Assembly: GCF_014763045.1 (NCBI RefSeq)
Contig: NZ_JACTAG010000001.1
Span: 620,001 to 684,000 of the forward strand
Reading direction: 5' to 3'
Length of the DNA stretch: 64,000 bases
Source of the DNA: Sulfitobacter aestuariivivens
Lineage (GTDB): Bacteria; Pseudomonadota; Alphaproteobacteria; Rhodobacterales; Rhodobacteraceae
Part shown: positions 26,668 through 35,737 of the stretch, piece after piece
How the letters are laid out: each line of letters begins with the position of its first letter
Position numbering within the stretch: the first letter of the stretch is position 1
Made by a program: the position numbers and the translations under genes
Notes under the pieces: model-generated
What the model saw: only the letters and a program-made list of their open reading frames with translations
The model's database searches: none
What the model was told of the DNA's origin: nothing

Positions 26668-27242
26668 TGCGGCTTTTCCTTCTTCTGGGCGGCCTGCTGG
26701 CGCTGATGTCCTGTGCTATTGCGGACAATGCGGTGGACCGTGCGACGTTTGACGTGCAGGGGCAGAGGTTGCTGATGGGGGGTGAGATCACATCGCGCAC
26801 GCCAGCGACGTTTGAACGCCTATTGGCGGAAAACCCGCAGATCACGACAATTGTGCAGACATATATGCCTGGGTCGCTGGATGACGAGGCCGTCACCCGG
26901 ATGGGATATGCGCTGCGCAATGCCGGATTGAACACCCACTTGACGGCGCAAAGCGAGATTTATTCCGGTGCGGTGGATCTGTTTCTGGCGGGAAACCGGC
27001 GCAGCATGGCACGGGGCGCGGTGATTGGCGTTCATTCCTGGGCGGATGGGTTTGGCGAAGGGGCCGCCTATCCGCGTGACGCACGCGAGCATCGGGGCAA
27101 CGTGGCTTATACACGCGATATGCTGGGCAGTGCGGCCTTCTATTGGTTTAGCTTGCAGGCGGCACCGTCGAGCGGGATACATGAGATGACGCAAGCTGAG
27201 ATTGCGCGGTATGGTTTGTTGACCGAGCCGATCCGAAATTGA
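26667..27242 (+). CDS. COG3904-type predicted periplasmic (lipo)protein
   Basis: A 191-residue exported protein with a hydrophobic N-terminus and a lipobox-like LMSC at residues about 14-17. The body resembles the ClpP/crotonase-like periplasmic family of COG3904. It has alternating beta segments and VIGVHSWADGFGEGAAYPRDA, but no confident catalytic triad can be read. ATG 26667 overlaps the fabD stop codon by one base. fabG starts 18 bp after it, so it is embedded in the fatty-acid operon. Its link to lipid synthesis is unknown. Confidence 0.75.
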   Translation: MRLFLLLGGLLALMSCAIADNAVDRATFDVQGQRLLMGGEITSRTPATFERLLAENPQITTIVQTYMPGSLDDEAVTRMGYALRNAGLNTHLTAQSEIYSGAVDLFLAGNRRSMARGAVIGVHSWADGFGEGAAYPRDAREHRGNVAYTRDMLGSAAFYWFSLQAAPSSGIHEMTQAEIARYGLLTEPIRN

Positions 27243-27260
27243 CTGAACAAGGACTGGAAT

Positions 27261-27998
27261 ATGTTTGATCTGACAGGGAAAAATGCGTTGGTGACCGGGG
27301 CATCCGGTGGCATTGGGGCCGAAATTGCACGCCAATTGCATGCGCAGGGCGCAACCGTAGGGTTGTCCGGCACCCGGACCGAGCCGCTTGAGGCGCTGAA
27401 GGCAGAATTGGGCGACCGCGCGCATGTGCTCCCGTGTAACCTGAGTGATCCGGAGGCGGTTGATGCGCTGCCCAAGCAGGCGGCGGAAGCGATGGGATCG
27501 GTTGATATTCTGGTCAATAACGCCGGCATCACGCGGGATAATCTGTTCATGCGGATGAGCGATGAAGAATGGAATTCGGTGCTGGCTGTGAACCTCACGT
27601 CGACATTCAAGCTGTGCAAGGGCGTGATGCGCGGCATGATGAAAGCGCGCTGGGGGCGGATCATCAACATCTCGAGCATCGTGGGGGCGACGGGAAATCC
27701 CGGTCAGGCGAACTATGCGGCGTCAAAGGCCGGAATGGTGGGCATGTCCAAGTCCCTGGCCTATGAGGTGGCCAGCCGCGGCATCACAGTGAATGCGGTC
27801 GCGCCAGGCTTCATTGAAACGGCGATGACCGACAAGCTGAATGACGACCAAAAGTCTGGAATCATGGGACAAATTCCTGCCGGGCGCATGGGCACGCCTG
27901 CAGAAATTGCGGCCTCTGTCGTGTTTCTGGCCAGTGCCGAAGCGGGCTATTTGACGGGCACAACCTTGCATGTGAATGGCGGTATGGCCATGTTGTAG
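27261..27998 (+). CDS. fabG: 3-oxoacyl-ACP reductase
   Basis: NADPH-dependent reduction of beta-ketoacyl-ACP, first reductive step of fatty-acid elongation. A 245-residue SDR protein with cofactor loop TGASGGIGAEIA, NNAG (in VNNAGITRDN), the catalytic Ser region IINISSIVG and the Y-x3-K motif NYAASKAGM. The C-terminus TGTTLHVNGGMAML is typical FabG. AAGGA lies upstream of the ATG. Confidence 0.96.
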   Translation: MFDLTGKNALVTGASGGIGAEIARQLHAQGATVGLSGTRTEPLEALKAELGDRAHVLPCNLSDPEAVDALPKQAAEAMGSVDILVNNAGITRDNLFMRMSDEEWNSVLAVNLTSTFKLCKGVMRGMMKARWGRIINISSIVGATGNPGQANYAASKAGMVGMSKSLAYEVASRGITVNAVAPGFIETAMTDKLNDDQKSGIMGQIPAGRMGTPAEIAASVVFLASAEAGYLTGTTLHVNGGMAML

Positions 27999-28086
27999 CG
28001 TGCCGCGCAATTAGATTTGCGTGCAATGCGTCTTATGCTAAAGGGGGCGCAGATTCGACCAAAAGGGTGCTTGATTGCCCCCTGAT

Positions 28087-28126
28087 CCTTGTGCGAACAA
28101 GGGAAAGAGCCGCCTCCGGTTGAGGC
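28087..28126 (+). promoter_or_regulatory. Two small hairpins in the acpP leader
   Basis: CCTTGT-GCGA-ACAAGG at 28087-28102 is a 6-bp stem closed by a GNRA-type tetraloop. GCCTC/GAGGC with a 5-base loop follows at 28112-28126. They would lie in the 5' leader of acpP if its promoter is within the 205-bp gap after fabG. Function not known. Confidence 0.4.
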
Positions 28127-28203
28127 AACCTCCAACTGCCGATCATCGGTGGGCGGTACTGAAAATAGGGACCTTTGCGGGTCCGAAGACATGAGGAAGT
28201 ATT

Positions 28204-28437
28204 ATGAGCGACGTCGCAGACCGCGTGAAGAAAATCGTTGTGGAGCACCTGGGTGTAGAAGAGGACAAAGTGACCGAGAATGCGTCGTTCATCGACGATC
28301 TTGGCGCAGACAGCCTTGATACCGTTGAACTGGTGATGGCGTTCGAAGAAGAGTTCGGCATCGAAATCCCCGATGATGCGGCTGAAAACATCCAGACGTT
28401 CGGCGATGCGGTGAAGTTCATCAAAGAAGCTTCCTGA
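28204..28437 (+). CDS. acpP: Acyl carrier protein
   Basis: A 77-residue ACP, carrying growing acyl chains on a 4'-phosphopantetheine arm attached to Ser37 in [10 protein letters not shown]. Four-helix, strongly acidic, complete. It is separated from fabG by 205 bp that include two small hairpins, so it may have its own promoter, as usual for this very abundant protein. A strong terminator follows. Confidence 0.97.
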   Translation: MSDVADRVKKIVVEHLGVEEDKVTENASFIDDLGADSLDTVELVMAFEEEFGIEIPDDAAENIQTFGDAVKFIKEAS

Positions 28438-28485
28438 TCATCCGGTTGCCGTGGCCCCTGTGGGGCGATCGGCGGTAATTTTCTG

Positions 28486-28527
28486 AAACGGCGTTGTTCC
28501 AAAGCGGAATGACGCCGTTTTCTGTTT
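28486..28527 (+). terminator. Rho-independent terminator of acpP
   Basis: Outer stem AAACGGCGT/ACGCCGTTT (28486-28494 with 28512-28520), inner stem TTCC/GGAA, then a T-rich tail. It isolates acpP from the downstream acetyltransferase and fabF. Confidence 0.88.
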
Positions 28528-28617
28528 AAAATCCGATTGAAGGGCTTGTTTCGACCCGGCCTGTCGCGCAATGGTGTGTGCAGAGCATACTACCAGAGCG
28601 TGAAAGACGACCATAGA

Positions 28618-29151
28618 ATGTCGCGCACCATCCCGACCATCAACACCCCCCGTACCACCTTGCGTGCGATGCGGTCCGAGGATTTCAGCCGGTTTGCTGA
28701 GATCTGGGCCAAGCCGCAGGTCGTGACCCACATTTCCGGCAAGCCTTGGCCCAAGGCCCGGTCCTGGGATGCGTTTTTGCGCAACGCAGGTCATTGGCAG
28801 ATCGTTGGGTTTGGCCAATGGGCGATTCAGGTGCGCGGCGAGCAGACGATGGCCGGGCAGACGGGCTTTTTCTTTGGATCGCGTGGACTGGGCGAGGATT
28901 TTGATCCGTTTCCCGAAGCCGGATGGGTGCTGGACCCGTCGGCGCAAGGCCAGGGTCTGGGGCTGGAGGCCGCGAGTGCCGCGCATGACTGGTTTGACCG
29001 CGTGGTGCCGGGCCGCACAGTCTGCATGATCACGCCTGACAACCACGGGTCGCTCAGGATTGCGCAGAACCTTGGGTATGCCCCGTTGCGTGACGTCGAG
29101 GTCGAAGGTGAGGTTGTGCAGTTGCTGTCCCGAAAAGGTCCGCCGCAGTAG
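28618..29151 (+). CDS. GNAT family N-acetyltransferase (RimJ/RimL-like)
   Basis: A 177-residue acetyl-CoA-dependent transferase. It begins with TPRTTLRAMRSEDFSRFAEI, has the acetyl-CoA loop DPSAQGQGLGLEAASAAHDW near residues 104-123, and ends with TPDNHGSLRIAQNLGY, typical of the RimJ/RimL/'acetyltransf_3' group. I chose ATG 28618; 27 further codons are open upstream. It sits between acpP and fabF but has no known role in lipid synthesis. Substrate not predictable. Confidence 0.85.
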   Translation: MSRTIPTINTPRTTLRAMRSEDFSRFAEIWAKPQVVTHISGKPWPKARSWDAFLRNAGHWQIVGFGQWAIQVRGEQTMAGQTGFFFGSRGLGEDFDPFPEAGWVLDPSAQGQGLGLEAASAAHDWFDRVVPGRTVCMITPDNHGSLRIAQNLGYAPLRDVEVEGEVVQLLSRKGPPQ

Positions 29152-29252
29152 CCCGTGAGGGGGCGCAAACCGATGATACCTGCGCCCTTGAACAGAGGGG
29201 CGTGGCCAAGGTATAGGCCTGATAAAGGGACAAAAGACCAAGGGGCTTGGAC

Positions 29253-30512
29253 ATGCGCAGAGTGGTAATCACGGGATTGGGTTTGGTAACTCCCCTGGCA
29301 GACGGGGTCGAGGCCAGCTGGAGCCGAATTCTGGACGGCCAATCGGGTGCGGGCCCAATCACGCAGTTTGATGCGTCGCGGGTGACCACGAAGTACGCTT
29401 GCGAAGTGCCACGCGGCGATGGCAGCGACGGGACATTCAATGCGGACGCCTACATGGAGCCCAAGGAGCAGCGCAAGGTCGATACCTTCATTATGTTCGG
29501 CATGGCTGCGGCCCAACAGGCTGTTGAAGATGCAGGATGGATGCCTGACGATACCGAGAGCCTTGAGCGCACAGGTGTTTTGATTGGGTCGGGTATTGGC
29601 GGGCTGAATTCTATCGCGAACACCGCGATCATGATGCACGAAAAAGGCCCGCGGCGCGTCAGCCCGTTCTTTGTGCCGGGTGCGTTGATCAATCTGATTT
29701 CGGGGCAGGTGTCCATACGCTATGGCTTCAAGGGACCGAACCATTCGGTCGTAACCGCCTGTTCGACAGGTGCGCACGCGATCGGGGATGCCAGTCGGCT
29801 GATCCAGCATGGCGACGCGGATGTAATGATCGCCGGCGGCGCAGAAGCCGCGATCTGCGAGATTGGCATTGCGGGTTTCAACGCCTGCAAGGCGCTGAGC
29901 ACCAAGCGCGAAGACACGCCCCAAGAGGCCAGCCGTCCTTATGACGCGGACCGCGACGGGTTTGTCATGGGCGAGGGTGCCGGCATTGTGGTGCTTGAGG
30001 AGTACGAGCACGCCAAGGCGCGTGGTGCCAAGATTTACGCCGAGGTTCTGGGCTACGGATTGTCGGGAGATGCCTATCACATCACGGCACCGTCCGAGGA
30101 TGGCGAAGGCGGTGAGCGGTCGATGCGCGCGGCCCTGAAGGGGGCCGGGTTGGAGCCGTCGGATGTGGATTACATCAATGCGCATGGCACATCGACCATG
30201 GCCGATGTGATCGAATTGGGCGCGGTCGAGCGGTTGATGGGGGATCACGCGGCAAATGTGACCATGTCATCGACCAAATCGGCAACGGGGCATTTGCTGG
30301 GTGCGGCGGGTGCGATCGAAGCAATCTTTTCGATCCTGGCAATCCGCGATCAGGTCGCCCCGCCAACCATCAATCTGGAAAACCCTGCCGTGGAGACCAA
30401 AATTGATCTTGCGCCCAACAAGAAAGTTGAGCGGAAGGTGGATGTGGCCCTGTCCAATTCGTTTGGATTTGGCGGCACAAATGCCAGCGTTATCTTCGGG
30501 AAAGTCAGCTGA
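29253..30512 (+). CDS. fabF: 3-oxoacyl-ACP synthase II
   Basis: Condenses malonyl-ACP with acyl-ACP. The 419-residue thiolase-fold enzyme has the Cys-His-His triad in TACSTGAHAIG, HGTSTMADV and GHLLGAAGAIEA, and the C-terminal SFGFGGTNASVIF. AGGGG lies seven bases upstream of ATG 29253. Its stop overlaps the mltG start (TGATG), so the two are translationally coupled. Confidence 0.96.
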   Translation: MRRVVITGLGLVTPLADGVEASWSRILDGQSGAGPITQFDASRVTTKYACEVPRGDGSDGTFNADAYMEPKEQRKVDTFIMFGMAAAQQAVEDAGWMPDDTESLERTGVLIGSGIGGLNSIANTAIMMHEKGPRRVSPFFVPGALINLISGQVSIRYGFKGPNHSVVTACSTGAHAIGDASRLIQHGDADVMIAGGAEAAICEIGIAGFNACKALSTKREDTPQEASRPYDADRDGFVMGEGAGIVVLEEYEHAKARGAKIYAEVLGYGLSGDAYHITAPSEDGEGGERSMRAALKGAGLEPSDVDYINAHGTSTMADVIELGAVERLMGDHAANVTMSSTKSATGHLLGAAGAIEAIFSILAIRDQVAPPTINLENPAVETKIDLAPNKKVERKVDVALSNSFGFGGTNASVIFGKVS

Positions 30513-31696
30513 TGTGGCGACATATTGCGTCTAACGCAGTGTCTTTCCTGCTGGTCGGCTTGTTTCTGGCCGGTGGGGTGATCCTGTGGGGCAAGGGGCA
30601 GTACACGGCCGAAGGCCCGTTGGCTGAGCCGATCTGCCTGCAGGTTGAACGGGGATCGAATATCCGAGATGTGTCGCAGGATCTGGAAGAGCAGGGCGCG
30701 GTGAGTTCTGCGGCGATTTTTCGGATCGGGGCGGATTACACGGACAAGGCGGGACAGTTGAAGGCAGGGAGCTTTCTGGTGCAGCCGGGCACATCGATGG
30801 AAGGCATCGTTGATGTCGTGACCAAGGGCGGTGCGAGCACGTGCGGGACGGAAGTTGTGTACCGGATTGGGGTCAACCGGATTTCGGTGCAAGTGCGCGA
30901 ACTTGATCCCGGCACGGGGCGGTTTGTCGAGCGGGCGCAGTTCACGCCTGCTGAAGACGAGGTTCCGGCGCTCTATGAAGATACCAAAGCCAAGGGCGAT
31001 ACGCGGTTTCGGATCGCTTTGGCGGAAGGCGTGACCAGTTGGCAAATTGTCGAAGGCCTTAAAGCGGTTGAGGTTCTGGACGGCGAGATTGCGGGTGTGC
31101 CTGCCGAAGGGACGCTTGCGCCGGACAGCTATGAGGTGCGGCCGGGCGACAGCCGCGAAGAATTGCTGGCCCAGATGGCTGATGCACAGGATGTGCTGGT
31201 TGCTGCGGCCTGGGAATCGCGTGATCCCGGCATTCCGATTGAGACACCAGAGGATCTGGTGATCCTTGCGTCCATCATCGAAAAGGAAACCGGGGTGGCA
31301 GAGGAACGCGGGCAGGTGGCCAGCGTGTTCGTGAACCGCCTTAATCAGGGCATGCGCCTGCAGACGGACCCAACGGTGATTTACGGGATCACGCAGGGCG
31401 AGGGTGTTTTGGGACGCGGGCTGCGGCGGTCTGAGTTGCGGCGCGAAACCCCTTGGAATACTTATGTTATTCCGGCCTTGCCCCCCACGCCCATTGCCAA
31501 CCCCGGGCGCGCCAGTCTGCTGGCGGCAGCGCAACCTGAAGAGACGGATTACATCTTTTTCGTAGCGGATGGGACGGGCGGACACGCCTTTGCAGAGACG
31601 CTGGATGCGCATAACCAGAACGTCGCACGTTGGCGTCAGATCGAGGCCGAGCGCGGCTCTGAAGCCGCTGGCAATGCCTCTACGGGTGGCAACTAA
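30512..31696 (+). CDS. mltG: Endolytic transglycosylase MltG
   Basis: Inner-membrane lytic transglycosylase that cuts nascent glycan strands and is thought to set their length. The 394-residue protein has one N-terminal membrane helix (AVSFLLVGLFLAGGVILW), a LysM-like region, and the YceG catalytic domain with ILASIIEKETGV (catalytic Glu near residue 255) and LQTDPTVIYGI. Coupled to fabF by a one-base overlap. The GTA cluster begins 189 bp after its stop codon, with a hairpin between. Confidence 0.94.
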   Translation: MWRHIASNAVSFLLVGLFLAGGVILWGKGQYTAEGPLAEPICLQVERGSNIRDVSQDLEEQGAVSSAAIFRIGADYTDKAGQLKAGSFLVQPGTSMEGIVDVVTKGGASTCGTEVVYRIGVNRISVQVRELDPGTGRFVERAQFTPAEDEVPALYEDTKAKGDTRFRIALAEGVTSWQIVEGLKAVEVLDGEIAGVPAEGTLAPDSYEVRPGDSREELLAQMADAQDVLVAAAWESRDPGIPIETPEDLVILASIIEKETGVAEERGQVASVFVNRLNQGMRLQTDPTVIYGITQGEGVLGRGLRRSELRRETPWNTYVIPALPPTPIANPGRASLLAAAQPEETDYIFFVADGTGGHAFAETLDAHNQNVARWRQIEAERGSEAAGNASTGGN

Positions 31697-31808
31697 CCCC
31701 GCATAGACGCCTTGTGTTGCGCGGCGCGTTTTCTGAGCGTGCTTTGGCGTGGGGATATGTTCAGGCATCCCCTGTAAATTCCAATGAATGCTAGAGGACA
31801 TGGGCGGC

Positions 31809-31838
31809 GGCCCCGGCGTTTTGCCGGTGGCCACCTTT
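31809..31838 (+). terminator. Hairpin between mltG and the GTA cluster
   Basis: CCGGC/GCCGG with a GTTTT loop, extended past one mismatch by GGCC/GGCC, then ACCTTTTCT. It may terminate mltG transcription; if GTA transcription starts upstream of it, it would sit in the GTA leader instead. Confidence 0.5.
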
Positions 31839-31885
31839 TCTGTCCGCTCGGTTGGGGGAACCAAGCGAGAGGTAAGACGGAGAAC

Positions 31886-32230
31886 ATGACATTTAAGGCC
31901 CCGGACGCGGACATCACGTACCAGCAGGACCTGGTCAGGTCCCTGGTGGATACAATCAAGGATTTGCGACACGATATCGAGGCCTTGAAGGACAAGGCCA
32001 AGACCGGGGGGGACATTGACAGCAAGGCAGTCGCGACATTGTTGGGCGAGCTCAACAAGGCCGTCATCGCCTGTGCAAATGCGGAGACCAGATTGAATGA
32101 AAGCAGGAGCAAGCAGGCAGGCATCGCCCATGGCGGATATGCCCTCGATATGGGGCGACTCCGGACTGAGATTGGGTGCAAGCTGGATCGGCTCAGGCGA
32201 TGCGGCGCGCCAGGAGAAGTTTCTGAATGA
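31886..32230 (+). CDS. GTA small terminase subunit (g1)
   Basis: First gene of the RcGTA-type cluster, 114 residues. The sequence ITYQQDLVRSLVDTIKDLRHDIEALKDKAK forms a coiled-coil-like helix (about residues 10-40). RcGTA g1 is a reduced small terminase that partners the large terminase with little sequence specificity, so random DNA is packaged. I chose ATG 31886. The 3' end overlaps the terminase start by about 100 bp in another frame. Confidence 0.82.
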   Translation: MTFKAPDADITYQQDLVRSLVDTIKDLRHDIEALKDKAKTGGDIDSKAVATLLGELNKAVIACANAETRLNESRSKQAGIAHGGYALDMGRLRTEIGCKLDRLRRCGAPGEVSE

Positions 32231-33509
32231 GCTGGATGAGGGAGAGCTGCTGGCTCTCCCTTATCTGTTCGAATTCTGGGCCATGCTGCATCAATTGCCC
32301 CCCGAGGGGAACTGGCGCGCGTGGGTCGTGATGGGCGGACGTGGTGCCGGCAAGACGCGGGCCGGTGCGGAATGGGTGCGCGCGCGCGTCGAAGGGGATC
32401 TGCCGCTGGATCCGGGTGCCTGCAAGCGGGTCGCGCTGGTCGGTGAAACCGTCGAGCAGGTGCGCGAGGTGATGATCTTTGGCGATAGCGGCATTCTGGC
32501 GTGTTCGCCGCCTGACAGGCGGCCCACATGGGAGGCGTCCAGAAAGCGACTGGTCTGGCCGAACGGGGCAATCGCGACCATTCACACGGCGCATGACCCC
32601 GAAAGCCTGCGCGGGCCACAGTTTGACGCGGCCTGGGTGGATGAGCTGGCCAAGTGGAAGAAGGGGCAGGAAACCTGGGATCAGTTGCAGTTTGCCCTGA
32701 GGCTTGGCGCGCAGCCGCAGGTCTGCGTGACCACGACACCGCGCAATGTGCCGGTGCTGCGCAAATTGCTTGCCTCGCCCTCGACCGTGACGACGCATGC
32801 GCCGACTGAGGCAAATGCCGCCAATCTTGCCAGCTCCTTTCTGCAAGAGGTGCGGGCGCGGTATCAGGGATCGCGGCTGGGACGGCAGGAATTGGATGGG
32901 GTGCTGTTGGCGGAAGCCGAAGGCGCGCTGTGGACGATGGCGGCACTTGAGGCGGCGCGGATCACGAAGCTGCCCGACTTTGACCGCATCGTTGTGGGGC
33001 TGGATCCGGCGACGACCAATGGGGCGGGGTCGGATGAATGCGGGATTGTCGTTGTGGGCGCGCAGACGCGCGGGCCAGTGCAGGACTGGCGCGCGGTGGT
33101 GCTGGCCGATTGCACGGTACAGGGTGCCACGCCCCACCAATGGGCCCGGGCCGCGATCCGTGCGATGGAACACTATGGCGGTGACCGGCTGATTGCCGAG
33201 GTCAATCAGGGCGGGCAGATGGTGGCCGAGGTCCTGCGCGGCGTGGACCCATTGGTGCCGATCAAATCCGTCCATGCCTCGCGCGGGAAAGTGGCGCGGG
33301 CCGAGCCTGTGGCCGCCCTTTATGAGCAGGGGCGGGTGCGGCACGTGGCGGGGCTTGATGCGCTGGAGGACCAGATGTGCCGGATGACGGCGCAAGGGTT
33401 CGAGGGCGGTGGCAGCCCGGACCGGGTTGATGCGCTGGTCTGGGCCCTGCACGAGCTGATCATTGAACCGTCGGTGAAGTGGCGCGCGCCTGCTGTGCGC
33501 GGGCTCTAA
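32130..33509 (+). CDS. GTA large terminase (g2)
   Basis: Packaging ATPase and nuclease that fills GTA heads with host DNA, about 459 residues. Walker A GGRGAGKTRAGAEW lies near residues 70-83 and Walker B DAAWVDELAKW near 167. The RNase H-like nuclease domain starts at VGLDPATTNG near residue 290 and has a late acidic residue in DRVDALVWAL. The start is uncertain: ATG at 32130, 32139 or 32097 all overlap g1. It is followed by a 154-bp gap before the portal gene. Confidence 0.93.
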   Translation: MADMPSIWGDSGLRLGASWIGSGDAARQEKFLNELDEGELLALPYLFEFWAMLHQLPPEGNWRAWVVMGGRGAGKTRAGAEWVRARVEGDLPLDPGACKRVALVGETVEQVREVMIFGDSGILACSPPDRRPTWEASRKRLVWPNGAIATIHTAHDPESLRGPQFDAAWVDELAKWKKGQETWDQLQFALRLGAQPQVCVTTTPRNVPVLRKLLASPSTVTTHAPTEANAANLASSFLQEVRARYQGSRLGRQELDGVLLAEAEGALWTMAALEAARITKLPDFDRIVVGLDPATTNGAGSDECGIVVVGAQTRGPVQDWRAVVLADCTVQGATPHQWARAAIRAMEHYGGDRLIAEVNQGGQMVAEVLRGVDPLVPIKSVHASRGKVARAEPVAALYEQGRVRHVAGLDALEDQMCRMTAQGFEGGGSPDRVDALVWALHELIIEPSVKWRAPAVRGL

Positions 33510-33663
33510 GGCGCTGTGGGGCCTTGCGCGTGGGTGTTGCGCCTGGGGCGCACGGTCTGGTGTCGCGACCTTAAGGCATAAATGAGAGATTGTTTTTGCG
33601 CCGGTTGGAGCGGGTCAGGGACGGCCTCTTGGACACCGGACGCAAGATTGAGGAGCGACACAC

Positions 33664-34836
33664 ATGGCATTTGATTTTCTGCGACGCGGGGGCCATCAGC
33701 CTGAGCAGAAGGCCTCGGCCACGGGGCCGGTGGTGGCCTATCAGACGTCTGGCCGTGTGGCCTGGAGCCCGCGCGATACCGTGAGCCTGACCAAGGTCGG
33801 CTTTTGCGGCAATCCGGTGGTGTTTCGCGCGGTCAAGCTGATTGCGGAGGCCGCGGCGGCGTTGCCGCTGGTGGCACAGGATGCCACAGCGCGCTATGAC
33901 ACGCATCCGCTGATGGCGCTGCTGAGCCGCCCGAATGGTGCCCAAGGACGGGCCGAGTTGCTGGAGGCGCTTTATGCGCAGCTGCTGCTGAGCGGGAACG
34001 GGTATGTCGAGGCTGTGGGCGGTGACGCGGGGCTGCCGGTTGAGTTGCACGTGCTGCGCTCTGACCGGATGTCGGTGGTGCCGGGGGCGGATGGCTGGCC
34101 GGTGGCGTTCGAATATGCGGTGGGCGGGCGCAAGCACCGGTTTGCCGCGACGGATGCCGCGCCGATCTGCCATATCAGAAATTTCCATCCGCAGGATGAT
34201 CATTACGGGTTCAGCCCGTTGCAGGCTGCTGCCATGGCGATGGACGTGCATAACAGCGCATCGCGGTGGTCCAAGGCGCTTTTGGACAATGCCGCGCGGC
34301 CATCGGGGGCGATTGTCTACAAAGGGTCCGAGGGGCAGGCCAAGCTGAGCGAGGATCAGTATGACCGATTGGTTTCCGAGATGGAGAGTCATCATCAGGG
34401 CGCGCGCAATGCCGGGCGACCGATGCTGCTGGAAGGCGGGCTGGACTGGAAGCCGATGGGTTTCTCGCCCTCGGACATGGAGTTCCAGAAGACCAAGGAA
34501 TCTGCCGCGCGCGAGGTTGCGCTGGCCTTTGGGGTGCCGCCGATGCTGATCGGGGTACAGGGGGACGCGACCTATGCCAACTATCAGGAGGCACATCGCG
34601 CATTTTACCGTCTGACGGTGCTGCCTCTGGCGACGCGGGTAACGGCGGCCCTTGCGCACTGGTTGTCGGCGTTTGATGCGGGTGCTGCGGTGGAGATCAA
34701 GCCGGATCTGGATCAGGTCACAGCCCTTGCGGCGGAACGCGATGGACAGTGGGCGCGTGTGGCGCGGGCCGATTTCCTGACGGATGCGGAGAAGCGCAGT
34801 TTGCTGGGGCTGCCACCGGTGGCTGCGGATGAGTGA
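33664..34836 (+). CDS. GTA portal protein (g3), HK97 family
   Basis: Forms the dodecameric portal through which DNA enters the GTA head. The 390-residue product has the HK97-portal features NPVVFRAVKLIAEAAAALPL near residue 55, HNSASRWSKALLDNAARPSG near 200 and GVPPMLIGVQGDATYANYQEA near 290. AGGAG lies upstream of the ATG. The 3' end overlaps g3.5 by 8 bp. Confidence 0.95.
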   Translation: MAFDFLRRGGHQPEQKASATGPVVAYQTSGRVAWSPRDTVSLTKVGFCGNPVVFRAVKLIAEAAAALPLVAQDATARYDTHPLMALLSRPNGAQGRAELLEALYAQLLLSGNGYVEAVGGDAGLPVELHVLRSDRMSVVPGADGWPVAFEYAVGGRKHRFAATDAAPICHIRNFHPQDDHYGFSPLQAAAMAMDVHNSASRWSKALLDNAARPSGAIVYKGSEGQAKLSEDQYDRLVSEMESHHQGARNAGRPMLLEGGLDWKPMGFSPSDMEFQKTKESAAREVALAFGVPPMLIGVQGDATYANYQEAHRAFYRLTVLPLATRVTAALAHWLSAFDAGAAVEIKPDLDQVTALAAERDGQWARVARADFLTDAEKRSLLGLPPVAADE

Positions 34837-35053
34837 TGTCGCGGCCTACGAGAAGTTTCTGTGTGCGCCAGGTCTGAAATTGCAGGCGCATGAGAGGATC
34901 AGCGCGATCCATCACGAGAACATGCTGCGCCGTCTGGAGCGGATCGAGCAGATGATGGAGCGGTTGGAAAAGCGTCTGTGGCTGAGCGTTTACGGCGTTG
35001 CCGCCATGATCCTGGCGCAGGCGATACAGAGTTTTCTGGTGGTGACACCCTAG
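34829..35053 (+). CDS. GTA head formation protein (g3.5, rcc01685 family)
   Basis: A 74-residue protein. A helical, charged middle section (ENMLRRLERIEQMMERLEKR) is followed by a C-terminal membrane-like helix (YGVAAMILAQAIQSFLVV). Position between portal and protease, and size, match g3.5 of RcGTA, a small protein needed for head formation. The ATG overlaps the portal stop region by 8 bp. Confidence 0.88.
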   Translation: MSDVAAYEKFLCAPGLKLQAHERISAIHHENMLRRLERIEQMMERLEKRLWLSVYGVAAMILAQAIQSFLVVTP

Positions 35054-35081
35054 CGCTGCAAAATTCAAAGGAGTTGTCGTG

Positions 35082-35702
35082 ATGAACAACATCAATGATC
35101 TCGGCCAAGCGTCGGGGACCAATAGAGATTTGTCTGATGCCACCACGGGTTTGGAGCGCAAGTTCGCCCGCTTTGGTGAGGCCATCGAGGTTGATGCCGA
35201 CACCACGGAAGGGATGCAGATCAGCGGCTATGCCAGCCTGTTCGGCGATGTGGATCAGGGTGGTGACGTGGTTCAGCGCGGGGCGTATGGCGCATCCTTG
35301 AAGGCCGTCGCGGATGCCGGGCGCAGCATCAAGATGCTGTGGCAGCATGACCCCGCCCAGCCCATCGGGATCTGGGATGAGGTGCGCGAGGACGACAAGG
35401 GTCTTTGGGTCAAGGGGCGCATTCTGTCTCAGGTCGAGAAAGGCCGCGAGGCGGCGGCATTGATCGGGGCGGGCGCCATTGATGGGCTGTCCATCGGCTA
35501 TCGCACCATCAAGGCCACGAAAAACGACAAGGGCCAGCGGCTGTTGTCAGAGCTGGAGCTTTGGGAGGTGTCGCTGGTGACCTTTCCGATGCTGCCCAGT
35601 GCGCGGGTGGGATCCAAGAGTGACGTTGTCGCGATTGGGGACGTGCTGCGCGAGATGGCGGCGGCCTTTGAGGGCGCGCGCGCTGAGATGGCGCGCGGAT
35701 GA
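35082..35702 (+). CDS. GTA prohead protease (g4), HK97 family
   Basis: Caudovirus S78-type maturation protease of 206 residues that trims the capsid N-terminal scaffold. Visible family features are ISGYASLFGDVDQGGDVV, the catalytic-His region MLWQHDPAQPIG and the catalytic-Ser region GLSIGYRT. GGAG precedes ATG 35082. Its substrate is the adjacent major capsid protein, whose first roughly 60-odd residues look like a cleavable helical segment. Confidence 0.93.
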   Translation: MNNINDLGQASGTNRDLSDATTGLERKFARFGEAIEVDADTTEGMQISGYASLFGDVDQGGDVVQRGAYGASLKAVADAGRSIKMLWQHDPAQPIGIWDEVREDDKGLWVKGRILSQVEKGREAAALIGAGAIDGLSIGYRTIKATKNDKGQRLLSELELWEVSLVTFPMLPSARVGSKSDVVAIGDVLREMAAAFEGARAEMARG

Positions 35703-35737
35703 ACCGCGGGCTGCATGAGACACATTGAGGACATGTG

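Noticed and set aside
28827-30248. 473-codon minus-strand frame opposite fabF
   Set aside because: Shadow of fabF codon bias; fabF has its full catalytic triad.
30350-32131. 593-codon minus-strand frame opposite fabF end, mltG and GTA g1
   Set aside because: Antisense shadow, Arg/His/Pro-rich, without family features; the plus strand holds well-known coupled genes.
33571-34659. 362-codon minus-strand frame opposite the GTA portal gene
   Set aside because: Shadow; the portal protein has clear HK97 features and fits the cluster order.
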